64,000 bases of DNA, taken from assembly GCA_011319805.1 (NCBI GenBank), contig SJRY01000120.1, forward strand, positions 124,001-188,000. Reading direction: 5' to 3'. The notes under the pieces are model-generated. The model was given only the letters and a program-made list of their open reading frames with translations, did no database searches and had not been told where the DNA came from. Source of the stretch: Macrocybe gigantea. Taxonomy: Eukaryota; Basidiomycota; Agaricomycetes; Agaricales; Callistosporiaceae. Of the stretch, positions 46,924-58,539 are shown piece after piece; positions within the stretch are counted from its first letter, which is position 1; each line of letters begins with the position of its first letter. Made by a program: the position numbers and the translations under genes.

Positions 46924-49900
46924 TCATCCTCCCAGGATCGTCAACCGAGGAGAGACAGACACCGCTTGCGCAGCGGCCGCCGAACTCATCGAGACAGCAG
47001 ATGAAGGGCCGGATAAATTCGCACCAGCGCTACCACTTCCAGTCGATGGAGGCGGCGTCTGCGCAAAGCACCACCGACGCACAAAGGCTTCATACAGCGC
47101 CGCACGGTCCGTTTCTCCAGATGCCGGCGCTGTCGTTGTTGCCGTAGCGGCTGCAGTGGTGGTGGTCGTGGAGGGTGGGGCACTAGGTGCGGAACTGACG
47201 TGAGTTGTAGAGACTAAAGGACCGGAGACTGCAGCAGACGAAGACGAATCTGGCAGGGCCATATCATCTCGAACCACTAGCGCCTTGTTTCCCGTGTCAG
47301 CCTTCGCGTTCGCGCTAGTACTGAAGGATGACGCGACATCCGCAGCAGACCACGCGCGCTCGCCAATCCCAGGACGCCGCATCATCCACGCGCTCGCACC
47401 CTGACGCGGAGGCGATGCGGGGAATACGCGTGTCCCGACGCGCGAGGCCGCATTAATCGTCGTCGTTGCTGTCCTTGGTGTCGCTATCGTCGTCGTCGCT
47501 GTGGTGGCACTGGTGGCAGGAGCAGGAGAAGAGGATTCTTCAGGCGGCGTCAAAGGCGCGTTGCCCAACTCGACACGCCACGTACAGGAAGCGGATGCGT
47601 TGGCGTCTGTGGCGTCAATGTCGGCGTCAGTGTTGGCGTCGGGACATTAACCTCTTCCGTCTTTTCTCCTGTGCCCTGGTTCTGAGTCTGGTCGTTCCTA
47701 CCCAATTGCGCGCGCGCCATCTCAGCGACGCTCTCTACACTCGACGTCCTGGACGAGCCAGGGCTCGACTCGCCCGAAGACGGACTGCCAGACCCCGAGC
47801 CCGAACACGAGGAAGACGAAGATGACGAGCATGATCCCTCCAAAGACCCCGCAACCACCTCATCCTTCCTCCGTCCTACCGGCGTCCCATCCTCATCAGG
47901 CTCGCGCGGCTCACCAGCAGGCGCCTCATGCCGCGCGCCACCTCGAGCGCCACCCCAAGGCCAGTACAGCCCAAAAGCAGTGCCGCCAGGAGTAGCAGGA
48001 ACGCCAGCAGCGGGAAGAACAGCGCCAGAGCTAGAGGGATCAGCACTGCTGCCGTCGCTAGCGACAGCATGAAGTCCGACAGAGGACGCAGGAGGAGGCG
48101 AGGCGAGGAAGGACGCCCCAGGAGGCGACGTACTAGCCAGGAACGTGAGGCCCATGTCCAGGCTTCCCATCTTCGGACTGGGGCCGGGCGCGACGGTCGT
48201 CGCGGTCGTGAGTGCGGGTGGCGAGGGTGTGGGACCAGCGGTTGTCGCTGCCGTGCCAGCCTGACCCGTTGCAGATGCAGGTGTTGTTGCCTTTGTAGAC
48301 GCCGGGACATCGAGCCCCTCGGACGCTGCGTCATGCGTCTCGTCGGTCCGAAAGGACCTCTGACTCGTAAATGGGATCGGCGCCGTCGCGGTGCTCGTGG
48401 CAGGCTTCGCAACGACTCCAGTAACATCCTGGCCCGTCCTTCCTTCACCCGTAGCCCGCTCAGGTTCAGCTCCCGCACGAAAAAGCCCTCGAAACGGAAA
48501 CTCCTCGCCGCTGCTGCCATGCCCACGCCCGTTCTCATTAATAGGGCTCACGGGTGCCGAGACCGCGCCTCTTTCTCTGCCCGCACCATCATGGGCGAGC
48601 AACGGATATCCGCCGACACTCGTGCTACCGTAGCCGTAGCCGGTGTCGTACCCGTATCCAAAGGGTCTCTTGGGAGCGCTGGCGGGAGGTGCCGCTGCAG
48701 CAGCAGCGTATGAGGGCGCAGCATAGTTCTTCAGATTGAGCTTCTTGAGGCGCGCGAGGAGCGTCGCCGTAGCTGCCGCATGAGCTGATGGGGTCGACAT
48801 GACCGTCGGTCGGATTTGGGACGGGGCATCAGTGCCTAGTGCAGGTATTGACGGCGCCTTTGGCCCTGTTGTCGTCGTTGTTATTGCGGTAGCTGAAGAT
48901 GTAGAGGCGTCTATATATTACGAAATAAGCTCTGCCCGGAACCGAAAAAAAAGACAAAGGCAAACTCACCGCGCTGAACCTGGCCCCGCACCTTCTTGAA
49001 CCCAATCTTATAGTTCCTGCCCGAGTTGTTATCCCAATACTCTGGGCCTTGCACGCCGTCTCCGCGAAGCTTGCCTCCCCCACTCTGCATCACAGCCCTG
49101 GCTCCGTCAACCGCTGAAGACGACGGGGGTGAGGGCACTCTGAGTCGTGTGGGCTCGTCACCGAGAAGCAAGGGCGGGGCGCACTGCCGACGGGCGTCAT
49201 GTATCTGAACGACGAGCCAGAGCGTCTTCTTCTCGAGCGAGAGCGCATAGTCCTCGAGCTTGATCGTGAAATCGAAGCGGTCCCATGCGGGGTGAGCGGC
49301 GTCGCCCGTGCCAGGTTGCACGACGGCGTCTCCCTTCTTTCCGCGCCTCTTCTTTCCCTCCATGGGCGTCGACTTCGCTTCTCCCTCATTCTCTCCTTCG
49401 TCGCCGGTGTCGATGAGCCCCGAGCCGGCGATGAAAACACCCTCGGGGAGGCGGCTCAGGCTCTCGCGGTAGCGTGCCGAGACTTCGGACGTGGTATCCC
49501 ACTCGTCGAGCGTAAAGCGCACTGCGACAATCTTCTCGTACGCAAGGTTGCGCACGAGGAGTGTGCCTCGGAGCGACAGCGGCTGCTGCTGTTCCTGCTG
49601 CTGTTCCTTCGATTTGTCGGAAGGAGAAACGAGGTGAAGCGCCTCGAGGTGCACATTGGCGTGGGGGGGGCGAAAAGGCAGGAACAGGTGAGCATGTATC
49701 TTTGTCGAGCTTGTACCTCCATGATGGAGGGGAGGGAGCCGGCGTCGCACTGGCCGCAGCGGAGCCTGGGATCATCGTCTTCGCCGCGGACGCCCTGATT
49801 GGACTGACAGGAAACCTGGGAATGGATATCCCCAAGCGCTCCTCCGTTGGGCATACGGATACCCAATTGTGTCTCTGTCGGTCTCTGTCTCTGTCTCAGT

Positions 49901-50667
49901 ATCATCGCCGACGACGGCGCCGGTATGCGTGACGGCACGGACACGGGAGACGGCAGCGGGCTTCGCAGAGCGGTCGAATATGCGCACGGATGCGAGATGA
50001 TCCTGCTTGGAGGGGAAATGCACGTTCTTGGCAGGAAGCGGGGAGGTAGGCGCCGATTGCGTGCGAGCGTGCGCCGTGAGAGACAGTGGACTCTTGGAAG
50101 CCTCGGAAGCAGCGGGGGAGGCGATGGCAGGGGAGGAAGAAGAGGATTTGAGGGATGATTTGAGAGGCTTGCCGTTGGAGAGGATCACAGGCGTCGAGGA
50201 CGTGCGCGGCACGCTTGGGCGCGGGGATGTGGGTTTTTGTGCCAGTGCCGGTGGTGGGATCTCGGATTGCGGCAAGAGCGGGGACGCACGCGGAAAGGGA
50301 ACGGCATCATTGGTCGTCGTCGCGGGTGTGTTGGCCGGGGCATGGGTATTCGGAGCGAGTTGTTCTTCTGCCTCCATCGCGCGGCAGGCCTGCTCTCGGA
50401 GGCGCTTACGGAGGACCTCTTTCGTTCTTCCTCGCTCTCGCTTTCATCGTCGTCGTCATACGATGAGTCGTATGAATCATCGTCCTCGTCGTCCTCGTGA
50501 CGGAGGTGAAAGACGGTTCTGTGTGTTCGGCGGGGGAGATTCATGCCGAGAGACGAAAATGCGCCTGTGCCTATGGCTTCTGTTGTGTATGAACGTCGAT
50601 GTCCTGGTCTGCCTTGGACGTGGATGGGCAGCGGCGCAGGAGCGGGCGCAGGGATAGAGTAGGGCAT
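46924..50667 (-). CDS. CBM21 glycogen-targeting regulatory subunit of protein phosphatase 1 (Gac1-like)
   Basis: A large minus-strand gene from ATG 50667 (MPYSIPAPAPAPLPIHVQGR) to TGA 46924-46926. The N-terminal part is acidic (DDEDDDSYDSSYDDDD). Then comes LRKRLREQACRAMEAEEQLA, followed by SNGKPLKSSLKSSSSS and a PP1-docking RVxF-type motif in AKNVHFPSKQDHLASVRIFD. The CBM21 domain follows, read as ANVHLEALHLV, SLRGTLLVRNLAYEKIVAVR, FTLDEWDTTSEVSARYRESL, WDRFDFTIKLEDYALS, LWLVVQIHDARRQC and EYWDNNSGRNYKIGFKKVRG. A very long Ser/Pro/Thr/Ala-rich tail ends the protein. Such subunits bring PP1 to glycogen and activate glycogen synthase. Frame changes are needed at TTT 50420-50422 and near 47570-47620 (before TWRVELGNAPLTPPEES). 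Both look like single-base errors. Confidence 0.75.
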
Positions 50668-50683
50668 TTCTGTGATTTCTTCA

Positions 50684-50691
50684 TGACGTCA
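50684..50691. promoter_or_regulatory. CRE/ATF site TGACGTCA upstream of the CBM21 gene
   Basis: A perfect TGACGTCA palindrome only 17 bases upstream of ATG 50667. It could bind an ATF/CREB bZIP factor, or simply lie in the leader. Confidence 0.3.
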
Positions 50692-52960
50692 GAAGCTTGC
50701 TCATCGACGAAAGGGTAACAGATGAACTGACCGTATCAAGGAAAAGAAGAAAGGTGTGTAAAGGGCTCGCAGCTGGGCGAGAATCAGAACGGAGAGGAGG
50801 AGGAGTAGCCATCCAACGAACGGAGCGGGATGCTGCGAAAAGAAAAAAAAAAGTTGTTTCCGAGTTTTATATTTATTTTTTTTGAAAAACCGGTGCCGGT
50901 GACTCAGCAACGTTCGAAAAGACGCTCCACAGAGATCGCGCACCCAAAAACGGAAAAAGGACCCCGTTATCTGTTATCTCGTCGTACCTTTAACCTTCTT
51001 TTTTCCCTTTTTCTTTTTTTTCAAGAGAATTCGAATCGCAACTCATCAGCGTTCTGGTGTCTCACACTTCTTTTTGGCCCCGTCTTATCTGCGTCTACTT
51101 GTCTTTTTTCCCCTTCCGCCGGCTTCGGACCTGTGCTCGAGTGGGCTAGATCCTCCGACAGTCGCCGTGCCCGTCCAGACGTCCAGGCCATACCGTCTCG
51201 GCCATTTTTTTTTTGCAATTCATCCTCACACGTTCTCTGCCACTTTCCCAAGCCTTACAAGTCTTGTAGTTGCAATCATCGCCTGCGGATGGAATGTACA
51301 TCACGATGAAATTTTTTTTTTTTTTTTCGCGTAGACATTCCTACACCACCACCTCCTGTCTCACTGCAATATTTCATGATCAATTCCTCTTCCGCGCCTC
51401 CTCCTTTGTCCTGTGACGCGTCTTTTGCCTTCCTAGGACGTCGCATCCGATCATGCATTCCATCAGAGAACACGAACGCCGAAAACGAGAAAAGAAAAAA
51501 AACAAGAGCTGACAACGGCAGACATCGCTAAACTCGCGCAAATGATACCATCCGACGACGTAACCAACAGTCATCAATCACATCATCCTGTGCACAAACG
51601 TTGACGCCTTCATTTCGAAAACAACATCACTGGGGGGAAATTAAACGCTAGACATCCTTGGTGAATCCGAACCCACCAGAGGTTAGCTCGGATCCCTGTG
51701 TGCGTGAATGGAAAGCGCGATGGCGTTTTGGTTGTAAATTGCAAGGGACGTTGCGCTGAAATGAAAATCTAAAACAGACTAGAGACGATGCTCTTATCAA
51801 GACGCGGACCCTAGCGATCAGCCCTGACTCGATATAATTTCCTGGAGATGGGCGCTCCTAACTCTCTTCCAGAGACCGATTGGCAGATATTGCAGACACG
51901 CTCAACCCGGGTATTATTACTTCGCGTCCAGAATCCATTTGTCTTCTTCATTTCATTTCTTTCCCTCAAGTGATATATGTATTTTATCATCCAGGCGTGC
52001 GTCAAATCCGAGCAGGGAAGGAATGCTGAAAAGAAACACGTTCGTCGATGTCCTCAAACGTTCGAGTTCGCTCCGCTCGGACCGTCCGACGCTCCATCCG
52101 TCCATCAGCACCGGCGGAGAGCATGTAGATGAAATTTTAAACTCAAAACCCGGCAACCATGATATGCACGCAACCTCCATGGTACTCGCGACCAGTCGTG
52201 ATATGAATCCATCCAAAACACCGGAAGGCAAGATAAGATACGAAATCTAAAAAGGAAAAAGCGAAGAAAACACTGGACACTGTATTAACGATCCCTTGCG
52301 TTTCTGAACACACTAGCGTTCGTTTCAGAGGAAGAATTCCTTCGTTCTTATCTCTCAGGTCTCATCACACAACTATCAAGCTATGGCTAAAATGACTCCC
52401 CTCTTACGCCTACCCACACTCATCTCCAGCCCCACTCTTCGACTGCAAGGCATTCAGGAAGCGCGAGCCATGAGGACCTCTAGTCACTCACGAGCCAGAA
52501 TCGTGGTGCAGCGCATCGTTGGAGCCATCGTACCCAACCAGAAGGCAGAAACGCAGGTAAAATTTTCGAGAGAAGCAGCGCGGATCGTCATCGACCCATA
52601 ACAACGCGTCATTTGTCCGACTGGCTCTAGATAACGCGGATCCATAGGCGGAATGCGGTCACCGAGAATGTTGGTTTAGGTTAACTCGAGCGCCGCTCGC
52701 GGTGGAGAGCGGTTCGCGTTAGCTACTAGCGAAAAGGTTGAGCAAGCAAGGATCCGAGAGATAAGGAGGAGCACTCCATCGCACGTCACTCGTCTGTCTG
52801 CTGCTTGTTGTAGGGACGGGAGAAGCCCAGAGAACGCACGCTCCATATGCACATTATGGGCTGTACGTACACGCTCGGGCACGCAGAGAAGAAAGAGAAA
52901 AAATGCGATATGTTGCGAGGAATCCGATGTTGAGCTCTTCGTCATCATAGATGATACCTC
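50692..52960. other. Region without a supportable gene
   Basis: About 2.3 kb upstream of the CBM21 gene. The left part is pyrimidine-rich with many T runs (50870-51330), as in a long promoter or leader. Frames at 51939-52250 and 52383-52601 (plus) overlap equally long frames on the other strand and show no domain. Confidence 0.35.
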
Positions 52961-52974
52961 GTCAATTACGCTTT

Positions 52975-54250
52975 CTAGGCATGCATGAATTGCCCCGCAC
53001 TTTTGACGTCGTTCATTCGTATGTGGGGCATGACGAGAATGCTGGGGAAACGCTGCGGGGCATTTTTTTCCTGATGGAAGAGCTGCTCACACGGCCCACG
53101 CCTGACAATGGCAAAGCCGAGACGGCGATGGCGATGGCACAGCGACATACGTCTGCGTTTGTGTAAAGTCATCAGCGGTGGCGAGACGCCGAGTCTCGTG
53201 TCGGCAATCGAAACCTTTTTTATTTTTGTTACAGACTCTCAAGCAGTCATGTGGAACAAAAACAGGTTATTCTTTTACCGCCCTCAGGGTGTAAAGGATC
53301 CAGCTATGGCGGCACACGTGCGTCGCGTGGTCTGGGGCCTCGTGTTGGACGAGTGATTCTGGGGCCCATCGGAAGATGGAGATCAAGGCCATCAAAAGGT
53401 AATGCCTCGCAGGCATTATGCGCAGTCAACGTACTTTTTGCCGCCTGAAATACCTCCAGGTGCCCGTGAATGTGGAGTAGAAAACATCGGAGGTCAAACA
53501 TCATTTCATATGGACCCACACATTGACATGAGGGCTCTTACCCGCTCTACCGCCAAAGGAAAAAGAACCCTTTCCATTGGTGTTGTCTCCACGAAGGACG
53601 CGAGATAAGCAAAGACAACAATATGCGATACATACTTATTCGTCGGTCCGTACGCCGACAGGAGAACCGACGATCCTGCAGACTGAACAGGATAAACCGT
53701 TGGTTTGCGCATTGACATGACACAAGAGTTCCCAGCTTTGATGGGGTCCTTGCTGGGCATAGCTACGTGGAAGACGTCTATTATTCGACCGATACCCAAA
53801 AATGTCAGCGATAGCGTGGATACGAGATTGGGGGATCGAGATGTGGACAACGAGCAGTGGCTGGAATGAAGGGGTAGGGAAAGGCGGTCATGAGTATAGT
53901 AGCCGGGGTGATGTACAATGGCTCACGTTGCTCTAAGTTGCACATGTCAGGGTTTCCCAAGCCTGCAGAAACACCCTCAATTACAGCCAGTAGTTTCCAT
54001 TGTGACCTGCATTTGACGAGCGAAGGACTTCATCGGTGCGATCACTGATCGCAGCTGAGGAGAACGGACTTGTGGCTTCAGCATCTGGGGCATGTCGTTC
54101 GACCAGCTGATGCAGATGCAGACCCAGGCTAGTAGACGTGAATATTCTAGCGAACTCGAATGATATTTTGCGACGTATTCTACTTGAACGAACCTGCTTA
54201 TCTGCGACTGGCGCGTTTCAGTCTGCGGCATACAACTCGGGGTTCTTTCG
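52975..54250 (-). CDS. Unrecognised multi-exon gene or remnant
   Basis: Several minus-strand pieces look coding but are not assigned. From 5' to 3' they are: ISRFVQVEYVAKYHSSSLEY; AGHNGNYWL followed by IEGVSAGLGNPDMCNLEQR (one base short of a common frame near 53990); VAMPSKDPIKAGNSCVMSMR with TVYPVQSAGSSVLLSAYGPT; DNTNGKGSFSFGGRAG; and a last segment with NDVKSAGQFMHA. The pieces change frame several times and no family came to mind. It may be a fast-evolving accessory gene with errors, or a decayed gene. Exon structure could not be resolved. Confidence 0.25.
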
Positions 54251-54502
54251 CATCTGATCTTGCCTGACATATTGCGCAAGAAGCCGACTCCGTTCTAAAA
54301 CTTAAGAACCACCGGTGCCTGTAGAGATTATATTTTTCATCTTATCACGCCTTATGAGGAGAGAAAGAGGCAACTCACACGATTTTTTCTCCAGTTCATA
54401 TCGTGGGTTTGTGATCATGCACAGCCACTTATTCGGTTTTCTTGACAGCACCCTGCTCCACGACGACTTCTCCTTCGTCCTGCCGTACGTACGTGGGCAG
54501 GG

Positions 54503-54964
54503 CTAGCCGAGGCTTGAGCAAATCCAACCAAGTTTGATCATGAGATTCACAAGAATAAAAAAAAACAGACAAGATGACAGGAGCATTCCATTTCGAGGAT
54601 TCTTTTGAGGTTGATCTTTGAATCCGCTGTCACAGAAAGAAAAAAAAAAAGATATGATCAGCCATGTGAAGCCGTCGTCAGGCAAATGGCTAGAGAAGGG
54701 ACAGTCGCGAGAGCCAGAGTTGCCATCCGGGACAAAGCAAAACTCACCCTGATCGCCTGAGAAAACCTCGCAGTTTCGCGAAAGGAAGTTATCGGCAGCA
54801 TGCCGACGACCAATTTTTTCATATCTCGTTTTTCCCATCCTTTCGCTTCTATGACTTTGATTGTTCATTTGTCTGCATCGTCGAGTCCAGTATCTATTCA
54901 TGTCTTCGTACTCGGACTCTGCAAATAGGCCAAGAAGCGCATCTCCAAGGTGGGAAGAGTGCAT
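54503..54964 (-). CDS. Unknown ORF upstream of the helicase fragment
   Basis: A 153-codon minus-strand frame from ATG 54964: MHSSHLGDALLGLFAESEYE, then a basic middle (MNNQSHRSERMGKTRYEKIG), an acidic FSGDQGEFCFVPDGNSG segment and a hydrophobic end. It contains possible introns (for example near 54640, where a poly-A/T tract lies). No family recognised. A chance frame is quite possible. Confidence 0.22.
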   Translation of the reverse strand: MHSSHLGDALLGLFAESEYEDMNRYWTRRCRQMNNQSHRSERMGKTRYEKIGRRHAADNFLSRNCEVFSGDQGEFCFVPDGNSGSRDCPFSSHLPDDGFTWLIISFFFSFCDSGFKDQPQKNPRNGMLLSSCLFFFILVNLMIKLGWICSSLG

Positions 54965-55415
54965 GCGGACATAGAAAGGTGCGTTTCAAGCTGTCCCAAG
55001 ACGGCATATTGGAAATTTGGCCAAACGTTCGAACACATGATTGGTGCTTACTGAGACCAACAGCTGACTTCTATTGGGTTTTTGAGTTGGGTCTGGGTGA
55101 GGTACGGAGCGCGTCCAGTGATCTGATGTCCAGAGACTTGGCTATCATGTGGGCGATGTCTGGTTTTCGATAGACTACCTGCGAATAATGGCTTTTCGCT
55201 AATGTTATGACTTATTTACATTCATGTATACGCTGTTGTCATTGAACTGCAAAACGGTGCTCGTTGACCTAGTCTGCTTTTAGACGCGCCCACCTAACCG
55301 TAGTAAAATTTTTCTCACGGAAAAGTCACGTTTTTGGTCCCACGGGTCGACGCGTCTCTTAATTAGTATCGCCCTCCCCTGTATTTCGCGCGTCTTCCCG
55401 TCACAAATCCAATAT

Positions 55416-55595
55416 ATGGCACCGTCCGACCCCACGTTTCGGTTCCGAGATCCCGAGGGAATAGAAATCTGTCGTAAAATCCTGCAAGACCGCCTCCCTT
55501 TCACCCCACATGATTATCAGCTGGAAGGAGTGACACATGCGCTTGACGGAGAACATGTAGTTGCAATAACTGCCACGGACCCTGAAGATGAATAA
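55416..55595 (+). pseudogene. N-terminal fragment of a RecQ-like helicase
   Basis: ATG 55416 to TAA 55593-55595, 59 aa. It includes REF-like FRDPEGIEICRKILQDRLPF and TPHDYQLEGVTHALDGEHVV, then AITATDPEDE and a stop. From family knowledge the block PHDYQLEGVxHALDG is the Q-motif region of the RecQ-like DEAD/DEAH helicases that are expanded in Agaricomycetes, and AITATGSGKT (Walker A) should follow. Here the frame leaves the family exactly where the Walker A lysine should be, so no ATPase can be made. The rest of the helicase is not in the following 700 bases. This is a truncated copy, which suggests past duplication or element activity next to the membrane-protein array. Confidence 0.5.
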
Positions 55596-56312
55596 CATTG
55601 GTCTTTTGTGTGAGAATAGGAGTGCTCGGAGGCTGATGAGGGTCCATTGCAAGCTCAATGCCATTCAACAGACATGAAACGCGTCAAGACGCGCTGTTAA
55701 TGGCTGTCACATGCTAACCGTGGGTAAAAAAAGCGTGTGAATATTTCTACTACGGGTAACCGACCGCGTCTACTAGCAGACTCTCTAATGAGAGGTGTTG
55801 ACACAGTCATCAGATTGCTTAGCAATCAACCTCGATTACGAGAGTCAATGCTTACAGGAGACTATCGTTGACCCGCAAATTGCACTCAGTCCATCATGTC
55901 GGCTGGCTATCCAATGGAACTCGTTCTATAGGCGACTCACAATCAAATCAGAAAACCCACTGCCATTGAACTGCAGCCGAACTTTTGAATAAACCTCATA
56001 GCGCTTGATACTCTAAGGCTGCAATCGAGCTGTTGATGCGACCAACCTCTTGCATCCTTTCACTGCTTTGCAACCGGATGACTTGAGGCAATACCACAAA
56101 CGTAGCTTTTCCTTGATATACAGCTCGTTGTCAGAAGCTCCTTGCATCAATCGTCGAACGAGGCCGGTGACTAGATGTCCATCTCACCATCAGCAGACCT
56201 GAACATTTTCTGTTAAATTCGCTCTTGCTTTCATCTCTTTTCAACACCCTTCACTGCAGGCAGTCACTCCTGTCGTTCATTCCATTTTTTTTCTTTCGTG
56301 ATCATATTATTT

Positions 56313-57979
56313 ATGATGCTATTGGGTCGGGACTTGGCTTCATTCGAGGAATCGCTTGTGGGAACAGAGATCGCGCGAATGATTTCCTATGCTTCATTTG
56401 GTCTAACAGGTTCGTCCTTTGGTGTATGTAAATACATATGAGAGTCAAATCATTAACCCTTTCTGTCTATACAGTATACGAATATCTCATTACTTTGGAT
56501 GAGGAAGTATGTGTTCTTGACCATGATCCATCTATTGTTCATCATTTATGCACTCTAGGACAAATACTTCTGGTCAGGAAACTGGACGATCTCACGAATT
56601 CTCTTTCTGCTGGTGAGCGATCGTTTTAGTTGTGCAGTATCATATGCCCATAACAAATGTGCGAAGAATCATTACCTCCCTGTGGTTCTCATGATGTACG
56701 TGGCATTTTTTTTTTCATCTGCCAAAGCGTCACGACAGTCAACTCTAGTTTCTTCATTGCCTGTATGCTGCAAATTTGTTGTCATCATAAGGATTGAACG
56801 ACGAATTCCTGGCATTCATTACTATAGGCTTCTCCCTCCACAACCTGTCACAAGATGTAAGCATATGATACGTATCTTATCTGTTTTGAGCTGAAAAGCC
56901 CTTTTGCGGTTGTAAATTAGCGTTTTCTCTGTTCGTTCTGATACTCACTAAATTTGATGTCTTTTTGCAGCGATTCTCGTCACGCGTGTCTGGTACCTAT
57001 TCCAGGACAACAAAATTATCCGACATGGTATAATCCCTGGGTTTACGGCGTCGCTGCTCATCTCTTTCGTGTTCCTTTATCTTTCGATGAACAATCTCAT
57101 TATTATCCTGGCGTCGGACATTAAGAAATTCCTCCCTACTTTGCCTACCATAGGGTGCCGGGTCGTGTGTCCGCTTCATTTCGGGCATGTATATTTACCC
57201 TCCTTGGCTTTACATGTATGTGGCTGCTGCAGATTCCTAGCTGAGCCGTTGGCTGAACTCTGACAGACCATTCTGTACATCCTCACTGCCTATCGTGCTC
57301 TTAGGAATCGATGTCTATTTAAGGATGCACCAGTTCTGAAACGCCTGTTGAGAGAGTAAGTTGTGCTTCAGGACTTTGATGCAAGACCTAACAAAGTCTT
57401 GTATAGCGGAGGACTGTTTTACATTGTGGTCTTCGGTGCGTAGCGCCACCGGTAGGAATAAAAACCCTGACTAACTGTGCACTCCGCCCAGTGACAGTGA
57501 TCATCACTACCGCTGGACCGTTCCCGAAAGATTCGCCCAAAGTGAGTGACACCGCCTTCCTGCGCACGAGTATCAACAATGGCGGAGACCTTTTCACTTA
57601 CAGATCAACAATCCTGCGATATTCTGTCAGCTCGTGAACGTCTCGTTTCAAGAGTGACTGACGGCACCAACCGCTTATTACAGCTTCATGTTGGCTACGA
57701 ATTCTATTGCCGTGTCTCGTATCATGTTCAGCATGCAGTCGCTGGCATTCCAAGATTGGATCGAATTCGGCATGGCTCTTGAACAATGCGGAACTGAGCC
57801 GCATCGGCTTCAAGATGGGAGCTCACGAAGGAATTCTTATTGTTGAGCGGGAGACAGTCTACAGTGATGTCAAAGGAGCCAATGGTTTAGAAAGTAACGA
57901 CAACCATGCGTCACTTGAAGGCTGCGTGAACTCCTTGTGGATGAGTCACATTGGTGTATTGCACGAGAGATCATGGTAA
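56313..57979 (+). CDS. DUF6533-like multispanning membrane protein, array copy 1
   Basis: Start MMLLGRDLASFEESLVGTEI at ATG 56313, then after an intron VYEYLITLDEE, DKYFWSGNWTISRILFLL and NHYLPVVLM. This is the DUF6533 pattern Y-[DE]-[YH]-L-x-T-L-[DN]-[DE]-E, then W and R-x-L-F. Further exons give ILVTRVWYLFQDNKIIRHGI, IPGFTASLLISFVFLYLSMN, TILYILTAYRALRN, VLKRLLRE and GGLFYIVVF, then SRIMFSMQSLA and a cytosolic tail WLLNNAELSRIGFKMGAHEG to TAA 57977-57979. About seven hydrophobic spans are predicted. The family is common in Agaricomycetes; its function is unknown. The frame changes near 57745 (GCATTCC) compared with copy 2. That may be an error or an inactivating insertion. Confidence 0.6.
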
Positions 57980-58539
57980 AGGTGAGCTGTGCTTTGGCTG
58001 TGAGGGAACAACACTTATCATGAACACGAGCAGTTACGTTGCTCTTTGTAGTATCTTTTGAACTTCTCGAAATTGATCCATTATTGGACTCTCGCACGTT
58101 GCCTTATCAAGCCATCGATGCCGACCTGGGTGTTGTTTCGTTGAATTAGAAGGACGATAGCTTTAGCCTCCGTTTCACACCACTTGCAGGATTGTGACGA
58201 GTCATCAATCAAAAACGGAAATAAGGTTGAGATATCGAAAACTGTGATGATCTCATCACCTCGTTGCCCGAGAAGTTAGGGAAAGATTCTCCAATCAGGT
58301 GTAGCGGATTTCGAAGTCGAGGCTATGTTTTCGACATCTCATTCTGTTATGACAGCTCAGTTACCAGAATTACCTCACCGTTCTTAGAATGTTCTATAAA
58401 GCTCCCTTTCCTGCCCTTGTCACCTCTAGGCATAATCCCACGACTTCATCTGAGTGATACGGGATATCATTTTCAACGACTCCTCGAAGGCTTGCTGGCA
58501 AACTCTGCACTGGAGTCGATCGATATCTAGCTGCTGGAG

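Noticed and set aside
47928..48713. 261-codon Arg-rich frame on the plus strand
   Set aside because: Antisense to the Ser/Pro/Ala-rich tail of the CBM21 gene. Such codon use produces long open Arg-rich shadows.
49199..49798. Long plus-strand frame opposite the CBM21 domain
   Set aside because: The minus strand carries clear CBM21 motifs (ending in NNSGRNYKIGFKKVRG), so the plus frame is a shadow.
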